Source: Flavobacterium granuli
GTDB taxonomy: Bacteria > Bacteroidota > Bacteroidia > Flavobacteriales > Flavobacteriaceae
Length of the DNA: 64,000 nucleotides
Direction of reading: 5' to 3'
Assembly: GCF_900129705.1 (NCBI RefSeq)
Contig: NZ_FQWO01000004.1
Span: forward strand, 186,001 to 250,000
Made by a program: the position numbers and the translations under genes. Position 1 is the first letter of the stretch; every line of letters starts with the position of its first letter. The notes below the pieces were generated by a model. The model did no database searches. It saw only the letters and a list, made by a program, of their open reading frames with translations, and had not been told where the DNA came from. Positions 8,818 to 17,434 of this stretch are shown one piece after another.

Positions 8818-9264
8818 CTAAATCAGTTTTTTGAACATAACAAGATGTTCGCCGATGTTTTCAATTTCAAATGGATTGCCTTTTTTGGTATAAGCTAGCT
8901 TTTCATAGAATCCTACAGCTTGAGTTCGAGCATTGAACCAAATCAATAGAACTTTTTTTGAAATGCAATCTTTTTCACAATGCAAGATTAGTGCTTCTCC
9001 AAATCCTTTCTTTTGATGATTCTCTAAGATGGCCATGCCACGAATCTGACTTTGTTCTTTTTCTATGAATAGGATGTTCGATTTTTTTATATAATGAAAG
9101 GACTCCAGCTAATTCGTGGTTCTCGAAAAAAAAAACCAAAATGTGTGGTTGTTGCTAAATCATCCCATCAAAGTGGCAAGTGGTTATAGTTTTTCCTTTT
9201 CTAAGGACGGGATGACGGACTGAATAAGTGTCCTGAGCACTGATTTTTTGAATAGAATACATTT
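8818..9264 (-). pseudogene. Frameshifted GNAT-family N-acetyltransferase
   Basis: Translation from the ATG at 9262-9264 gives a normal start (MYSIQKISAQDTYSVRHPVL, then CHFDG) but meets a stop. The remainder of a roughly 145-residue GNAT protein is present in pieces: LATTTHFGF, ENHELAGVLSLY, SNILFIEKEQSQIRGMAILE, then the acetyl-CoA loop region NHQKKGFGEALILHCEKD to the end. Three single-base indels are needed, each in a homopolymer: one G missing near 9163-9165 (revcomp GATGGG), one extra T in a run of ten (9126-9135) and one extra A in a run of seven (9082-9088). Either the gene is decaying or the reads erred in homopolymers. Only the C-terminal 72 codons remain as an open frame. Confidence 0.8.
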
Positions 9265-9352
9265 TGGTAAAAATAAATTATTTTATAAAGGTTTAATTTT
9301 AAAAAGGTTAAGAATTGATGTGATTTTTTATTGCATTTTTATGGCAAAAAAC

Positions 9353-9384
9353 TTGTTTCAAAGCGAACTTATTATTTATATTTG
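9353..9384 (+). promoter_or_regulatory. Promoter of first tRNA-Gly
   Basis: TTG at 9353-9355, 21-bp spacer, TATATTTG at 9377-9384, 12 bp before the tRNA. The same elements with the same spacing precede the second copy. Confidence 0.75.
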
Positions 9385-9396
9385 CACCACAGTAAT

Positions 9397-9469
<73 letters not shown>

Positions 9470-9471
9470 CT

Positions 9472-9505
9472 AAACCTCAAACGAAAGTTTGAGGTTTTTT
9501 GTTTT
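9472..9505 (+). terminator. Terminator after first tRNA-Gly
   Basis: CCTCAAAC (9475-9482), a GAAA loop and GTTTGAGG (9487-9494), followed by T6-G-T5. It is a tight intrinsic terminator that separates the two tRNA copies. Confidence 0.85.
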
Positions 9506-9552
9506 TAATGATTTGGATTATTTTAAATCTTTGAAAAAAAAATAAAAAAAAC

Positions 9553-9584
9553 TTGCGTCAAATTGAATTTAGTTTGTATATTTG
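9553..9584 (+). promoter_or_regulatory. Promoter of second tRNA-Gly
   Basis: TTG at 9553-9555, 21-bp spacer, TATATTTG at 9577-9584. It sits exactly 200 bp after the first copy's promoter. The spacer sequence differs, so only the motifs are conserved. Confidence 0.75.
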
Positions 9585-9596
9585 CACCCTGTTAAT

Positions 9597-9669
<73 letters not shown>

Positions 9670-9675
9670 CTTTAA

Positions 9676-9705
9676 AGCCGAAACTTAATTGTTTCGGCTT
9701 TTTTT
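9676..9705. terminator. Terminator shared by second tRNA-Gly and pepE
   Basis: GCCGAAAC (9677-9684), loop TTAATT and GTTTCGGC (9691-9698), then T7. The T run overlaps the pepE stop codon, so the hairpin ends the tRNA transcript and lies just beyond the convergent pepE. Confidence 0.8.
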
Positions 9706-10411
9706 ATTTTAGGTAACTAATATCGGTTCCGCTCTCAATTTCTTCGGGAGCTTGATTTTGTCTAAAAAGGCGGGCTGATAAATTGCCTTTTAAAAGTATT
9801 TTGTCGCCTTTTACTTCCAGCCAGCTTCCTTCTCTGAGTCCTAAAACGGGAATAGTGTTGAAGACATGAAACTCTTTTATTCTTGTTTCGCGTGTTTCGC
9901 CCATATGTGTTGATTGGCTATCAGGATCAAGGTAGTGTGCGTTTATGTTAAAAGGAATTAATGCTAAGGTTTTGAAGCTTGGCGGGTAGATAATAGGCAT
10001 ATCATTTGTAGTTTGCATCGTCAGACCGCAAATGTTGCTTCCTGCGCTGGTGCCTAAGTAAGGAGTTCCGTTTTTTACCACGTTGGCAAGAATGTCCATA
10101 ATTTCATTTTTGTACAACTGGCTTACTAATAAGAAGGTATTTCCTCCTCCGGTAAAAATCCCTTCTGCGCTCTGGATTGCAGTGGCTGGATTTTCAAATT
10201 CATGTATGCCTTTTACAGCTATATTTATTTTGGCGAAAGCCAAAACTACTTTTGCAGTGTACTCTTCATGCGAAATGCCGCTTGGTCTCGCATAAGGAAT
10301 AAAAAGGATGGTCTTGCAGTTTTTAAAATGATTCTGTAATTCGGGCAAAATATAGTCGAGATAGTCTCCGCCATGTAGGGTAGATGTGCTGGCAATAATT
10401 ATGTTTTTCAT
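9704..10411 (-). CDS. pepE: Dipeptidase E (peptidase family S51)
   Basis: Cytoplasmic serine peptidase that in Salmonella cleaves Asp-X dipeptides. The 235 residues carry the nucleophile elbow GTSAGSN (S122), D137 (TTNDMPI) and H159 (NINAHYLDP), matching the Ser/Asp/His arrangement of PepE with an offset of two. The glycine-rich FTGGGNTF loop (87-94) and GETRETRI are also typical. The length equals characterised PepE. It is divergent from the secreted paralogue array to its right and probably supplies amino acids from imported peptides. Confidence 0.93.
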   Translation of the reverse strand: MKNIIIASTSTLHGGDYLDYILPELQNHFKNCKTILFIPYARPSGISHEEYTAKVVLAFAKINIAVKGIHEFENPATAIQSAEGIFTGGGNTFLLVSQLYKNEIMDILANVVKNGTPYLGTSAGSNICGLTMQTTNDMPIIYPPSFKTLALIPFNINAHYLDPDSQSTHMGETRETRIKEFHVFNTIPVLGLREGSWLEVKGDKILLKGNLSARLFRQNQAPEEIESGTDISYLK

Positions 10412-10572
10412 GTGTTTGCTTAATAAATTGGGCTAAAGGTATAAAATCGTATTTTTATGCTCTGCGGTTTTTTGATTTTAATTAACATATTTTTACCAAG
10501 TCCTTAATAATTAATTTGGAGCGAATTAGGATACTTTTACAGGCAACCCATATTAAAATTGGGACTGATTTA

Positions 10573-11337
10573 ATGTTTAGATTTGTATTCCTGTTTTTTG
10601 TTTTCAATACAGTCAGTGTCTCGGGACAAGGAACTGCCAGTCAATTATTGCATGGAAAAGTAAGCTTTGAAATGACGGGTCTTGATGGGATTTATGTTGT
10701 GAATTTAAAGACAGAAAATACGGTTATCACCCAAGATAGAGGAGCGTTTTCTATTATGGCCAAAGTTGGCGATACTTTGGTTTTTTCTGGTTTTCAATAT
10801 AAAAAGATTCAGGTTGTTTTGACAGACGAAGATTTTGGAGGTAGTCTTTTTGTGGTGCGAATGCAACCTATAATGAATCAGTTGAATGAGGTTGTGATTA
10901 AGCGTTACGACAATATCAATGCTGTTGCATTAGGGATTATTCCAGGGAATCAAAAATCATATACTGAGGCCGAACGAAAGTTATACACGGCGACCGATCT
11001 TAATGCTTCAGCAAGTGCGGGAGGTATGGCTGGAGGTTCCGTCTCGGCTGATCCCTTGCTTAATTTTCTTTCGGGCAGAACCAAAATGCTCAAAAAAGAA
11101 CTTGAAGTAGAGAAAAAGGAACAATATATGAAGTTGTTGGAAAAAATGTTCGACAGGGATTATTTAGTAAATAGACTGAAAATACCTTTGGCTTATCTAA
11201 AAGGATTTGAATATTATACTGTTGAAAATGATAAATTTACCAAAATTCTGGTTTCAAATAATAAAGTAACAACGGAGTTTTTGTTAGGCGAATTAGCGCT
11301 AAAATATAAAGAAATCATTGCCTGTGAAAATGAATAA
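10573..11337 (+). CDS. Secreted carboxypeptidase-regulatory-like protein, paralogue 1
   Basis: First of four tandem related genes. From the Met at 10573 there is a clear signal peptide (MFRFVFLFFVFNTVSVSGQ). A longer frame would need a TTG start and would bury the signal. Residues about 25-115 resemble the CarboxypepD_reg beta-sandwich (LHGKVSFEMTGLDGIYVVNL, then GAFSIMAKVGDTLVFSGFQYK) found at the front of SusC-like receptors, here without plug or barrel. The C-terminal half holds GIIPGNQKSYTEAERKLYTAT and FLSGRTKMLKKE, shared with paralogue 2. The stop overlaps the next start (ATGAATAA). It is probably periplasmic or surface-attached; function unknown. Confidence 0.75.
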   Translation: MFRFVFLFFVFNTVSVSGQGTASQLLHGKVSFEMTGLDGIYVVNLKTENTVITQDRGAFSIMAKVGDTLVFSGFQYKKIQVVLTDEDFGGSLFVVRMQPIMNQLNEVVIKRYDNINAVALGIIPGNQKSYTEAERKLYTATDLNASASAGGMAGGSVSADPLLNFLSGRTKMLKKELEVEKKEQYMKLLEKMFDRDYLVNRLKIPLAYLKGFEYYTVENDKFTKILVSNNKVTTEFLLGELALKYKEIIACENE

Positions 11338-12049
11338 TACCTTACTGATTTTACTGGTTTTAATGTGTCAAATTTCTTTTGGACAAATAAAAGAAATCGA
11401 AATTCATGGTAAAATCAATGCCGATTCCAGTTCTGTCGAAGCGGTCAATATAGTCAATTCAAGGACATCTAAATCGACAGTTTCAGATAAAAATGGGGCT
11501 TTTTCGCTTTTTGTAAAAGAAGGTGATCTTTTGGTCTTTTCTGCCGTAAATCTCGTAACTTTACGTAGGAGAATCAATGCACAAGATTTAGTGGCGGATG
11601 TAGTTAAGGTTCAAATGGCGCTGAAAAATATTCCCTTGAAGGAAGTGATTATCAATGAAAATTCTCATATAACGGCTGAAAATTTGGGAATTATTCCTTA
11701 TGGTCAAAAGAAATATACAGCTGCCGAAAGGAAAATGTATACTGCTACATCAGGTGGAGGGATTGATGGTTTACTGAATACCATTTCGGGCAGGAAAAAG
11801 ATGCTTAAAAAGGAGATCGTTGTTGAGGGAAAAGAGACGGCGCTACATAGATTGGAGTATCTTTTTGAAGATGAATATTATGTTGAAGAATTGAATATTC
11901 CTCAAGATTATATTAGGGGATTTCAATATTATTGTGTCGAGGATAACGGTTTTGTGGCGGCTTTAGCGGCTAAAAATAAAACCTTGACGAAGTTTTTAAT
12001 TACCACTTTGGCTTTGAAATACAATAAAATCATAAAAGATGAAAACTAA
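11330..12049 (+). CDS. Secreted carboxypeptidase-regulatory-like protein, paralogue 2
   Basis: A 239-residue protein from ATG 11330, overlapping the previous stop by 8 bp. Signal peptide MNNTLLILLVLMCQISFGQ; beta-sandwich about 25-110 (HGKINADSSSVEAVNIVNS, then GAFSLFVKEGDLLVFSA). Its C-terminal region aligns with paralogue 1 by eye: GIIPYGQKKYTAAERKMYTAT, SGRKKMLKKE and, near the end, LALKYNKII. The central Ala/Gly-rich insert of paralogue 1 is shorter here. It is translationally coupled and evidently a duplicate. No catalytic motif is visible; a structural or adaptor role in the envelope is a guess. Confidence 0.75.
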   Translation: MNNTLLILLVLMCQISFGQIKEIEIHGKINADSSSVEAVNIVNSRTSKSTVSDKNGAFSLFVKEGDLLVFSAVNLVTLRRRINAQDLVADVVKVQMALKNIPLKEVIINENSHITAENLGIIPYGQKKYTAAERKMYTATSGGGIDGLLNTISGRKKMLKKEIVVEGKETALHRLEYLFEDEYYVEELNIPQDYIRGFQYYCVEDNGFVAALAAKNKTLTKFLITTLALKYNKIIKDEN

Positions 12050-12794
12050 AACAGCAATAATACTATTCACTTTGTTCAGTCAATTTTGTTTTTCTCAAAT
12101 AGAGGGGAGAAAGACATTGAAGGGACAGGTGAGGAATGATTTGGTGCCCGTAGAAAATGTGATTGTCTTTAATGTCAATTCTCAAATGGGGACGGTTGTT
12201 AATCAGTATGGCTTTTTTACTATTCCGGCTAAAGCAAATGACACTCTGGTTTTTTCGAGTTTGGCATTTAAATCTAAGAGGGTTATTCTTTCTGAGAAGG
12301 AATTTATCAATCCACAGTTTGTGGTAAAATTGGATGTTTTCACAAATGAATTGGCAGAGGTATTAGTTTTGGCCAAAAAAGAACTGAATCCAATTAGTGG
12401 GAATACACAGAAATATGTAGATGTTAAGTATTTTGATGACGAAAAATCGTCTCCAAAAAACAGAACAATGCCACCGGATGGCACTATTGAAAACGGGATG
12501 GACTTTGTGCGGATTTACAAGGATGTTTTAAAGATACTTAGAAAAAACAATCCTAAAAAAGTCGATTTTTATCAGGAAACCAGCTTTTCTGAGCTTGCCC
12601 TGAAGCGAATCAATTATTCTTTTTTTGCTAATACATTAAAACTGAATGATGATGAGATTAAGCTTTTTCTTGTTTTTTGCGAAAATGATCCTAAATCAAG
12701 GTCTTTGATGAAACCAAGTGAGGAATTTCAGTTGATTGATTTTTTGGTATCAAAGAATAAGGAATACAAAAGTGTCACTGCTCTTGAAAAATAA
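12039..12794 (+). CDS. Secreted carboxypeptidase-regulatory-like protein, paralogue 3
   Basis: A 251-residue protein overlapping paralogue 2 by 11 bp. The signal peptide ends in FSQFCFSQ. The beta-sandwich at about 25-110 carries GFFTIPAKANDTLVFSSLAF, near-identical to paralogue 4. The C-terminal half differs from paralogues 1 and 2 and contains YFDDEKSSPKNRTMPP, IENGMDFVRI and LFLVFCENDPKSRS. The array therefore consists of two pairs sharing the front domain but not the rear one. The rear domain is unrecognised. Confidence 0.75.
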   Translation: MKTKTAIILFTLFSQFCFSQIEGRKTLKGQVRNDLVPVENVIVFNVNSQMGTVVNQYGFFTIPAKANDTLVFSSLAFKSKRVILSEKEFINPQFVVKLDVFTNELAEVLVLAKKELNPISGNTQKYVDVKYFDDEKSSPKNRTMPPDGTIENGMDFVRIYKDVLKILRKNNPKKVDFYQETSFSELALKRINYSFFANTLKLNDDEIKLFLVFCENDPKSRSLMKPSEEFQLIDFLVSKNKEYKSVTALEK

Positions 12795-12848
12795 ACAAGT
12801 ACTGAGTTTGATACTGTTTTTGAAGAAAATGCCACTAACTTATTGCGG

Positions 12849-13595
12849 ATGAAAGCTAAAATTACGATTCTTTTTATGGGGTTCTTTTGTCAGTTTTGCT
12901 TCAGTCAAATAGAAGAAAGAAAACCATTGCATGCACAAGTTTTAAATGATTCCTTGCAGGTTAGTGGTGGATATGTTTTTAACAGCAGTTCAAAACTAAA
13001 GACATTCATTAGTTCCGAAGGTTTTTTTGATGTTCTTGCTAAGGCAAATGATACCCTGCTAATTTCGAGTTTGGCTTTCAAATCAAAGAAAATCATTCTT
13101 ACAGATAAAAATTTCAAAGTTCCTTTGCTGATTATAAAGCTCGAAAGTTTTACCAATAATTTAAAAGAAGTGGTTGTTTCAAAAACAAGAGTGCCTTATC
13201 TACTGAGTAATCAGTTGATGATTGATAGGCCTTATTTTGATGATGCACAATCTTCACTCAAAAACACCACAATGCCTCTTATGGGGATTGAAAACGGTTT
13301 TGACTTTATAAAAGTGGGCAGAATGATTGGGGATATTTTCAGTAAAAAGAAGGCGGAGAAAAAGAGAGGCGATTACTATGAAGATTTTAGTGAAGCTGCT
13401 TCCAAAGCAGTTACAGCTGATTTTTTTACCCAGACATTAAAACTAAAAAAAGAGGAAATAGGACTTTTTTTGATTTTTTGCGAAAACGATTCCAGAGCGC
13501 AATCTTTTGTAAAATCTGAGAATAAGTTTCATCTGATTGATTTTTTAATCACGAAAAATCAAGAGTTTAAAAGAATTGCTACTTTTGTAAAATGA
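12849..13595 (+). CDS. Secreted carboxypeptidase-regulatory-like protein, paralogue 4
   Basis: A 248-residue protein. I take the ATG at 12849; the frame opens slightly earlier with a TTG. The signal peptide ends in FFCQFCFSQ, almost the same as in paralogue 3. The front domain repeats AKANDTLLISSLAFKSKKIIL, and the rear repeats YFDDAQSSLKNTTMP, IENGFDFIKV and LFLIFCENDSRAQSF. It lies 54 bp after paralogue 3, the only non-overlapping junction in the array, and its stop overlaps the next gene by 4 bp. Function unknown. Confidence 0.75.
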   Translation: MKAKITILFMGFFCQFCFSQIEERKPLHAQVLNDSLQVSGGYVFNSSSKLKTFISSEGFFDVLAKANDTLLISSLAFKSKKIILTDKNFKVPLLIIKLESFTNNLKEVVVSKTRVPYLLSNQLMIDRPYFDDAQSSLKNTTMPLMGIENGFDFIKVGRMIGDIFSKKKAEKKRGDYYEDFSEAASKAVTADFFTQTLKLKKEEIGLFLIFCENDSRAQSFVKSENKFHLIDFLITKNQEFKRIATFVK

Positions 13596-14095
13596 AAAAC
13601 ACCATCGTATATTTCTTTTTTGGGATTGTATTCTTGAGTCTAACTTCCTTTGGCTATCATAAATTTTATATGGCTGTGTATCAAGTCAATTATGTAGCTG
13701 AAAAAAAAATGGTGCAAATCACTTCCAGAATCTTTGTAGATGATTTGAATAACGCACTGGAGAAAAAGTACAATAAGAAACTGAATTTGGGAACCGACAA
13801 AGAATCCGCTGAAGAACTGGTCTTGTTGAAAAAATACATGTCAGAAAAATTTTCTCTTAAAGTAAACGGGGAATTGAAACCGATACAATTTTTGAGTAAA
13901 GAACTGGACGGAGATGTAATGGTTTGTTATTGGAATATTAGAGAGGTGTCAAAAATTAAATCAATCGAAGTGCATAATGCGGTATTGGTCGATTGGAATT
14001 CAGAACAGCAAAATATAACCCATTTTACCGTTAATAAGATTAAGAATAGTTTTCTTTTTACTAATTCTTCCACTCGTGAAGTGTTAAAATATTAA
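13592..14095 (+). CDS. DUF6702 family secreted protein
   Basis: A 167-residue protein starting 4 bp inside the end of paralogue 4 (ATGA overlap). An N-terminal hydrophobic signal (residues 4-20) is followed by YHKFYMAVYQVNYVAEKKMVQITSRIFVDDL, an opening typical of DUF6702 proteins; I cite it by its key H23, Y26 and the D50-D51 pair. In flavobacteria this family commonly precedes an M1 metallopeptidase, as here. It has no catalytic motif that I recognise and is probably periplasmic. It closes the five-gene operon from 10573. Confidence 0.7.
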   Translation: MKNTIVYFFFGIVFLSLTSFGYHKFYMAVYQVNYVAEKKMVQITSRIFVDDLNNALEKKYNKKLNLGTDKESAEELVLLKKYMSEKFSLKVNGELKPIQFLSKELDGDVMVCYWNIREVSKIKSIEVHNAVLVDWNSEQQNITHFTVNKIKNSFLFTNSSTREVLKY

Positions 14096-14113
14096 ATTAT
14101 ACTTAAAAAATTG

Positions 14114-14152
14114 TTCGAAATTATTATTTTCACCCACTTAAATAATTTCGAA
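14114..14152. repeat. Perfect 12-bp inverted repeat upstream of the M1 peptidase
   Basis: TTCGAAATTATT (14114-14125) and AATAATTTCGAA (14141-14152), with a 15-nt loop, lie in the 65-bp gap before the M1 gene, ending 8 bp before its ATG. No T run follows, so a simple terminator is unlikely. It could be an operator or a 5'-UTR hairpin. Confidence 0.7.
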
Positions 14153-14160
14153 ACCTACCC

Positions 14161-16404
14161 ATGAAAAAAATCACATTATTTTTTCTTCTCCCGATGGCAT
14201 TGTTTGCTCAGGAAAAAGCGACAACGGCAGCTCCAAAAGAAGCAGGGAAATACGATACAAATAAGTTCCGACAGATGTATGATTTATTGGCCACACCTAA
14301 TATGTTTCGTACGGCTTCGGGCGCTCCAGGACCGGCTTATTATCAGCAACAGGCAGATTATAAAATGGACATAGAATTGGATGATAAGAATGCCAGACTA
14401 GATGGCTCAGAAACGATAACTTATTATAACAATTCCCCAGACAGCTTAGAGTATTTGTGGGTACAATTAGACCAAAATCAAGCCGCTAAAAATTCTCAAT
14501 CTCCATTGGCAGAAAACGAAAAAATCGAACAGGTGCTGCCTGTAGAGAAATTCACCGATGAGTATTTGAAAGAAGGATTGAATAGAGGATTTAATATTGA
14601 ATATGTGAAAGATTCCAAAGGGAAGTCATTACCATATACGATTAACCATACGATGATGCGTATCGATTTAGCAACCCCATTAAAGCCTGGAGAGAAATTT
14701 TCGTTTGCTATAAAATGGTGGTATAATATCAATAATTACCAAAAAGAAGGAGGTCGTTCCGGTTATGAATTATTCGAAAAAGACGGAAATAGATTGTATG
14801 TAATTGCACAATTTTTCCCTAGGATGGCTGTCTATAATGATGTTGAAGGATGGCAGAATATGCAATTTTGGGGAAGTGGGGAATTTGCTTTACCTTTTGG
14901 GAATTTTGATGTAAATATTACAGTTCCTGCTGATCATGTGATGAATGCAACAGGAGAATTGATGAATAGAAGTGAGGTTTTTACGCCGGCACAACTAAAA
15001 AGATATGAGCTGGCCCAAAAATCTTTTGATAAACCGGTAATAATTGTGACTCAGGCTGAAGCTGAAGCGAGTGAAAAAGGTTTTTCGGACAAGAAAAAAA
15101 CATGGAAATTCAGTGCTAAAAATGTTAGAGATTTCGGTATTTCTACATCAAGAAAGTTTATTTATGATGCCATGGCGGTTCAGTTGAGTAACAAAGTGGT
15201 GATGGCAGAATCGCTTTACCCAAAAGAGGCTAATCCGCTTTGGGAAGAAACATCCACTAGAATGGTTGCACATACGTTGAAAAGTTATTCTTCACATACT
15301 TTTGATTATCCTTATCCAAAAGCAGTATCCGTTTCTGCTGAAGATCAAGGAATGGAGTACCCAATGATTTGCTGGAATTATGGGCGTCCTGATGAAAACG
15401 GAGTAACCAATGAGCGCATCAAAAACGGGATGATAGGAGTAGTGATTCACGAAGTGGGACACAACTTTTTTCCTATGATTGTTAATTCTGATGAGCGTCA
15501 ATGGACTTGGATGGATGAGGGTTTAAATTCCTTTATGCAATATATGGCCGAACAGGAATTAGGGACAAATTTCCCTTCTAATCGCGGAGTTCCAAGTAAA
15601 ATAGTACCTTATATGAGTGGTGATCAGAAGTTTTTAGAGCCAATAATGTCTAATTCTGAAAGTATTGTTCAGTTTGGCAATAATGCTTATGGAAAGCCTG
15701 CAGCGGGACTTACCATTCTTAGAGAAACCATTATGGGAAGAGAATTGTTTGACTACGCTTTCAAAGTTTATGCTAACAGATGGAAGTTTAAGCACCCTAC
15801 TCCGGAAGATTTTTTCAGAACGATGGAAGATGCATCGGCAGTAGATTTAGATTGGTTTTTTAGAGGCTGGTTTTACTCGACGGATTTTGTAGATATAGGT
15901 ATAAATGAAGTAAAACAGTATTATGTTACTGAAACTCCAACTAAGGAATTGAAGGATGCCAAAGTAAGAAGAGGACGTTTCGGGTTGGATAAAGGACCGT
16001 TTTTATATTTAGTTTCAGATAAAAACGAAGAATTGAAATCTTCTTCAAAGAAGCCATTGCAAATTGAAGAAGTAAAGCTACTATCGGATTATGTAAATGC
16101 TAAGCTTTCTGCAGAAGAAAAGTCTAAACTGAAAAACCCTAAATACTTCTACGAAGTAGAGTTTAGTAAACCGGGCGGCATGTTGATGCCAATTGTTGTA
16201 GAGTTTACATACGAAGACGGAACGGTTGAAAACTTTAAATATCCGGCTCAAATCTGGAGAAAAAATAATGATACCGCCAGAAAGGTATATGCTACAGAAA
16301 AAGCGATTAAGAAAATTCAAATTGATCCAAAATTAGAAACAGCAGATGTTGATGTGACCAATAACACTTGGCCAAAAACAGAATTAAAATCTAAATTTGA
16401 TTAA
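14161..16404 (+). CDS. M1-family zinc metallopeptidase (aminopeptidase N-like), secreted
   Basis: Exported aminopeptidase of 747 residues with a signal peptide (MKKITLFFLLPMALFAQ). Zinc site: HEVGH (H430, H434) with E453 in WMDEG, the exact HExxH-X18-E spacing of clan MA(E). The substrate-recognition GxMEN loop appears as QGMEY, about 45 residues before the zinc motif. The N-terminal beta domain (about 60-260) precedes it, and a helical/beta C-terminal part follows. It probably trims peptides in the periplasm or outside the cell. It is terminated by a strong hairpin and separated from the DUF6702 gene by 65 bp. Confidence 0.92.
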   Translation: MKKITLFFLLPMALFAQEKATTAAPKEAGKYDTNKFRQMYDLLATPNMFRTASGAPGPAYYQQQADYKMDIELDDKNARLDGSETITYYNNSPDSLEYLWVQLDQNQAAKNSQSPLAENEKIEQVLPVEKFTDEYLKEGLNRGFNIEYVKDSKGKSLPYTINHTMMRIDLATPLKPGEKFSFAIKWWYNINNYQKEGGRSGYELFEKDGNRLYVIAQFFPRMAVYNDVEGWQNMQFWGSGEFALPFGNFDVNITVPADHVMNATGELMNRSEVFTPAQLKRYELAQKSFDKPVIIVTQAEAEASEKGFSDKKKTWKFSAKNVRDFGISTSRKFIYDAMAVQLSNKVVMAESLYPKEANPLWEETSTRMVAHTLKSYSSHTFDYPYPKAVSVSAEDQGMEYPMICWNYGRPDENGVTNERIKNGMIGVVIHEVGHNFFPMIVNSDERQWTWMDEGLNSFMQYMAEQELGTNFPSNRGVPSKIVPYMSGDQKFLEPIMSNSESIVQFGNNAYGKPAAGLTILRETIMGRELFDYAFKVYANRWKFKHPTPEDFFRTMEDASAVDLDWFFRGWFYSTDFVDIGINEVKQYYVTETPTKELKDAKVRRGRFGLDKGPFLYLVSDKNEELKSSSKKPLQIEEVKLLSDYVNAKLSAEEKSKLKNPKYFYEVEFSKPGGMLMPIVVEFTYEDGTVENFKYPAQIWRKNNDTARKVYATEKAIKKIQIDPKLETADVDVTNNTWPKTELKSKFD

Positions 16405-16414
16405 ATAATCACAT

Positions 16415-16446
16415 AAAAAAGGACTCTATATAGAGTCCTTTTTTAT
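16415..16446. terminator. Terminator after the M1 peptidase
   Basis: A6-GGACTCTATA (16415-16430) pairs perfectly with TAGAGTCC-T6, a near-palindrome with almost no loop. It separates the M1 gene from tatA. Confidence 0.85.
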
Positions 16447-16479
16447 GAAAAAATTAAATAACTAGGGAGCAAAATTTAA

Positions 16480-16487
16480 TATCTTTG
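16480..16487 (+). promoter_or_regulatory. Predicted -7 promoter box of tatA
   Basis: TATCTTTG at 16480-16487, an exact match to the consensus, 21 bp before the tatA ATG and just after a terminator. No convincing -33 TTG is seen. Confidence 0.6.
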
Positions 16488-16508
16488 CAACAATAAAATA
16501 TAAAAAAT

Positions 16509-16835
16509 ATGTTTGGCATAGGAGGAGGAGAGTTGGTTTTCATTATGTTTATTGTGCTTATGCTTTTTGGCGCTGATAAAGTACCTGAAATGGCGCGTAC
16601 AATGGGTAAGGCAATGGCGCAATTAAAGAATGCAACCAACGATATAAAAAGTGAAATTCAAAAAGGAGCTGAGGCTAATGGTCTTGATGCAGCTTCTTTG
16701 ACGGATATGACAGGAAATATAACTTCAGAAATTGAAAAAGCCAAAGAAGGTCTTTTGGGAGATTCCGTAATTCAAGCGAATAAAATTAAAGAGGATATCG
16801 AGGATATTACCGGACCAGTAAAACGAAATATGTAA
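16509..16835 (+). CDS. tatA: Sec-independent protein translocase TatA/E
   Basis: Pore-forming subunit of the twin-arginine export system, 108 residues. One membrane helix (about residues 8-20), a hinge FGADKVPEMAR (F20, G21) corresponding to the FGxxKLP motif, then an amphipathic helix (27-50) and an acidic, Lys-rich cytoplasmic tail. TatC is not in the window. Its stop codon overlaps the next start by one base, so it is co-transcribed with the PAP2 gene. Confidence 0.92.
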   Translation: MFGIGGGELVFIMFIVLMLFGADKVPEMARTMGKAMAQLKNATNDIKSEIQKGAEANGLDAASLTDMTGNITSEIEKAKEGLLGDSVIQANKIKEDIEDITGPVKRNM

Positions 16836-17398
16836 TGCTGGAAAAAATAATTGCACTTGATACTGAATTATTGATATTTTTAAATGGTCTGGGTTCTGAA
16901 TCTTATGATTCTTTGTGGCTGATAATTACCAAGCAAATTAACTGGATTCCTTTATTTTTATTGTTTTTGTATCTTATCTTTAAGAAAATTGGTGCGAAAC
17001 AAACTTTGTATTTGATTTTGTTTATAGCATTATTGCTGACATTTACGGATCAAGTGACCAACCTGTTCAAAAATGGTTTTCAAAGATTGCGACCATGCAG
17101 TAATCCGGAAATTAATACAATAATAAGAGTGGTGAAGTCCAGCAGTTCGTATAGTTTCTTCTCAGGTCATGCTGCTAATAGTATGGCTGTTGCTGTGTTT
17201 TTATACAGCTTATTGAAGAGGTATTATAAATTTGCTTTTTTATTGTTTTTATGGCCATTAATCTTTGCTTATAGTAGGATATACTTAGGATTGCATTATC
17301 CTTTAGATATTCTGTGCGGTTATCTTTTTGGTACGTTTTCAGGATTTATGTTCTTTAAAATATATCAAGCGGTTCAAAAGAAATATTTTCCTCAATAA
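16835..17398 (+). CDS. PAP2-superfamily lipid phosphatase
   Basis: Integral membrane phosphatase of 187 residues with about five or six helices. All three PAP2 motifs are intact: KNGFQRLRP (79-87), SGH (110-112) and SR at 147-148 with H154 and D158 (SRIYLGLHYPLD). Such proteins in flavobacteria are often annotated as undecaprenyl-diphosphatase or lipid A phosphatase. Recycling of C55-PP would fit the wall-building genes in the window, but the substrate is inferred only. Confidence 0.88.
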   Translation: MLEKIIALDTELLIFLNGLGSESYDSLWLIITKQINWIPLFLLFLYLIFKKIGAKQTLYLILFIALLLTFTDQVTNLFKNGFQRLRPCSNPEINTIIRVVKSSSSYSFFSGHAANSMAVAVFLYSLLKRYYKFAFLLFLWPLIFAYSRIYLGLHYPLDILCGYLFGTFSGFMFFKIYQAVQKKYFPQ

Positions 17399-17434
17399 TT
17401 TTAAGGATAAATACATTAGAATTAAAATTTAAGA

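Noticed and set aside
10516..10572. Longer N-terminus of the first paralogue using a TTG start
   Set aside because: It would place 19 polar residues before a clear signal peptide; the ATG at 10573 fits the other three paralogues.
14114..14152. Terminator of the DUF6702 operon
   Set aside because: The palindrome has no T run on either strand and sits right before the next ATG, so I list it as a repeat.
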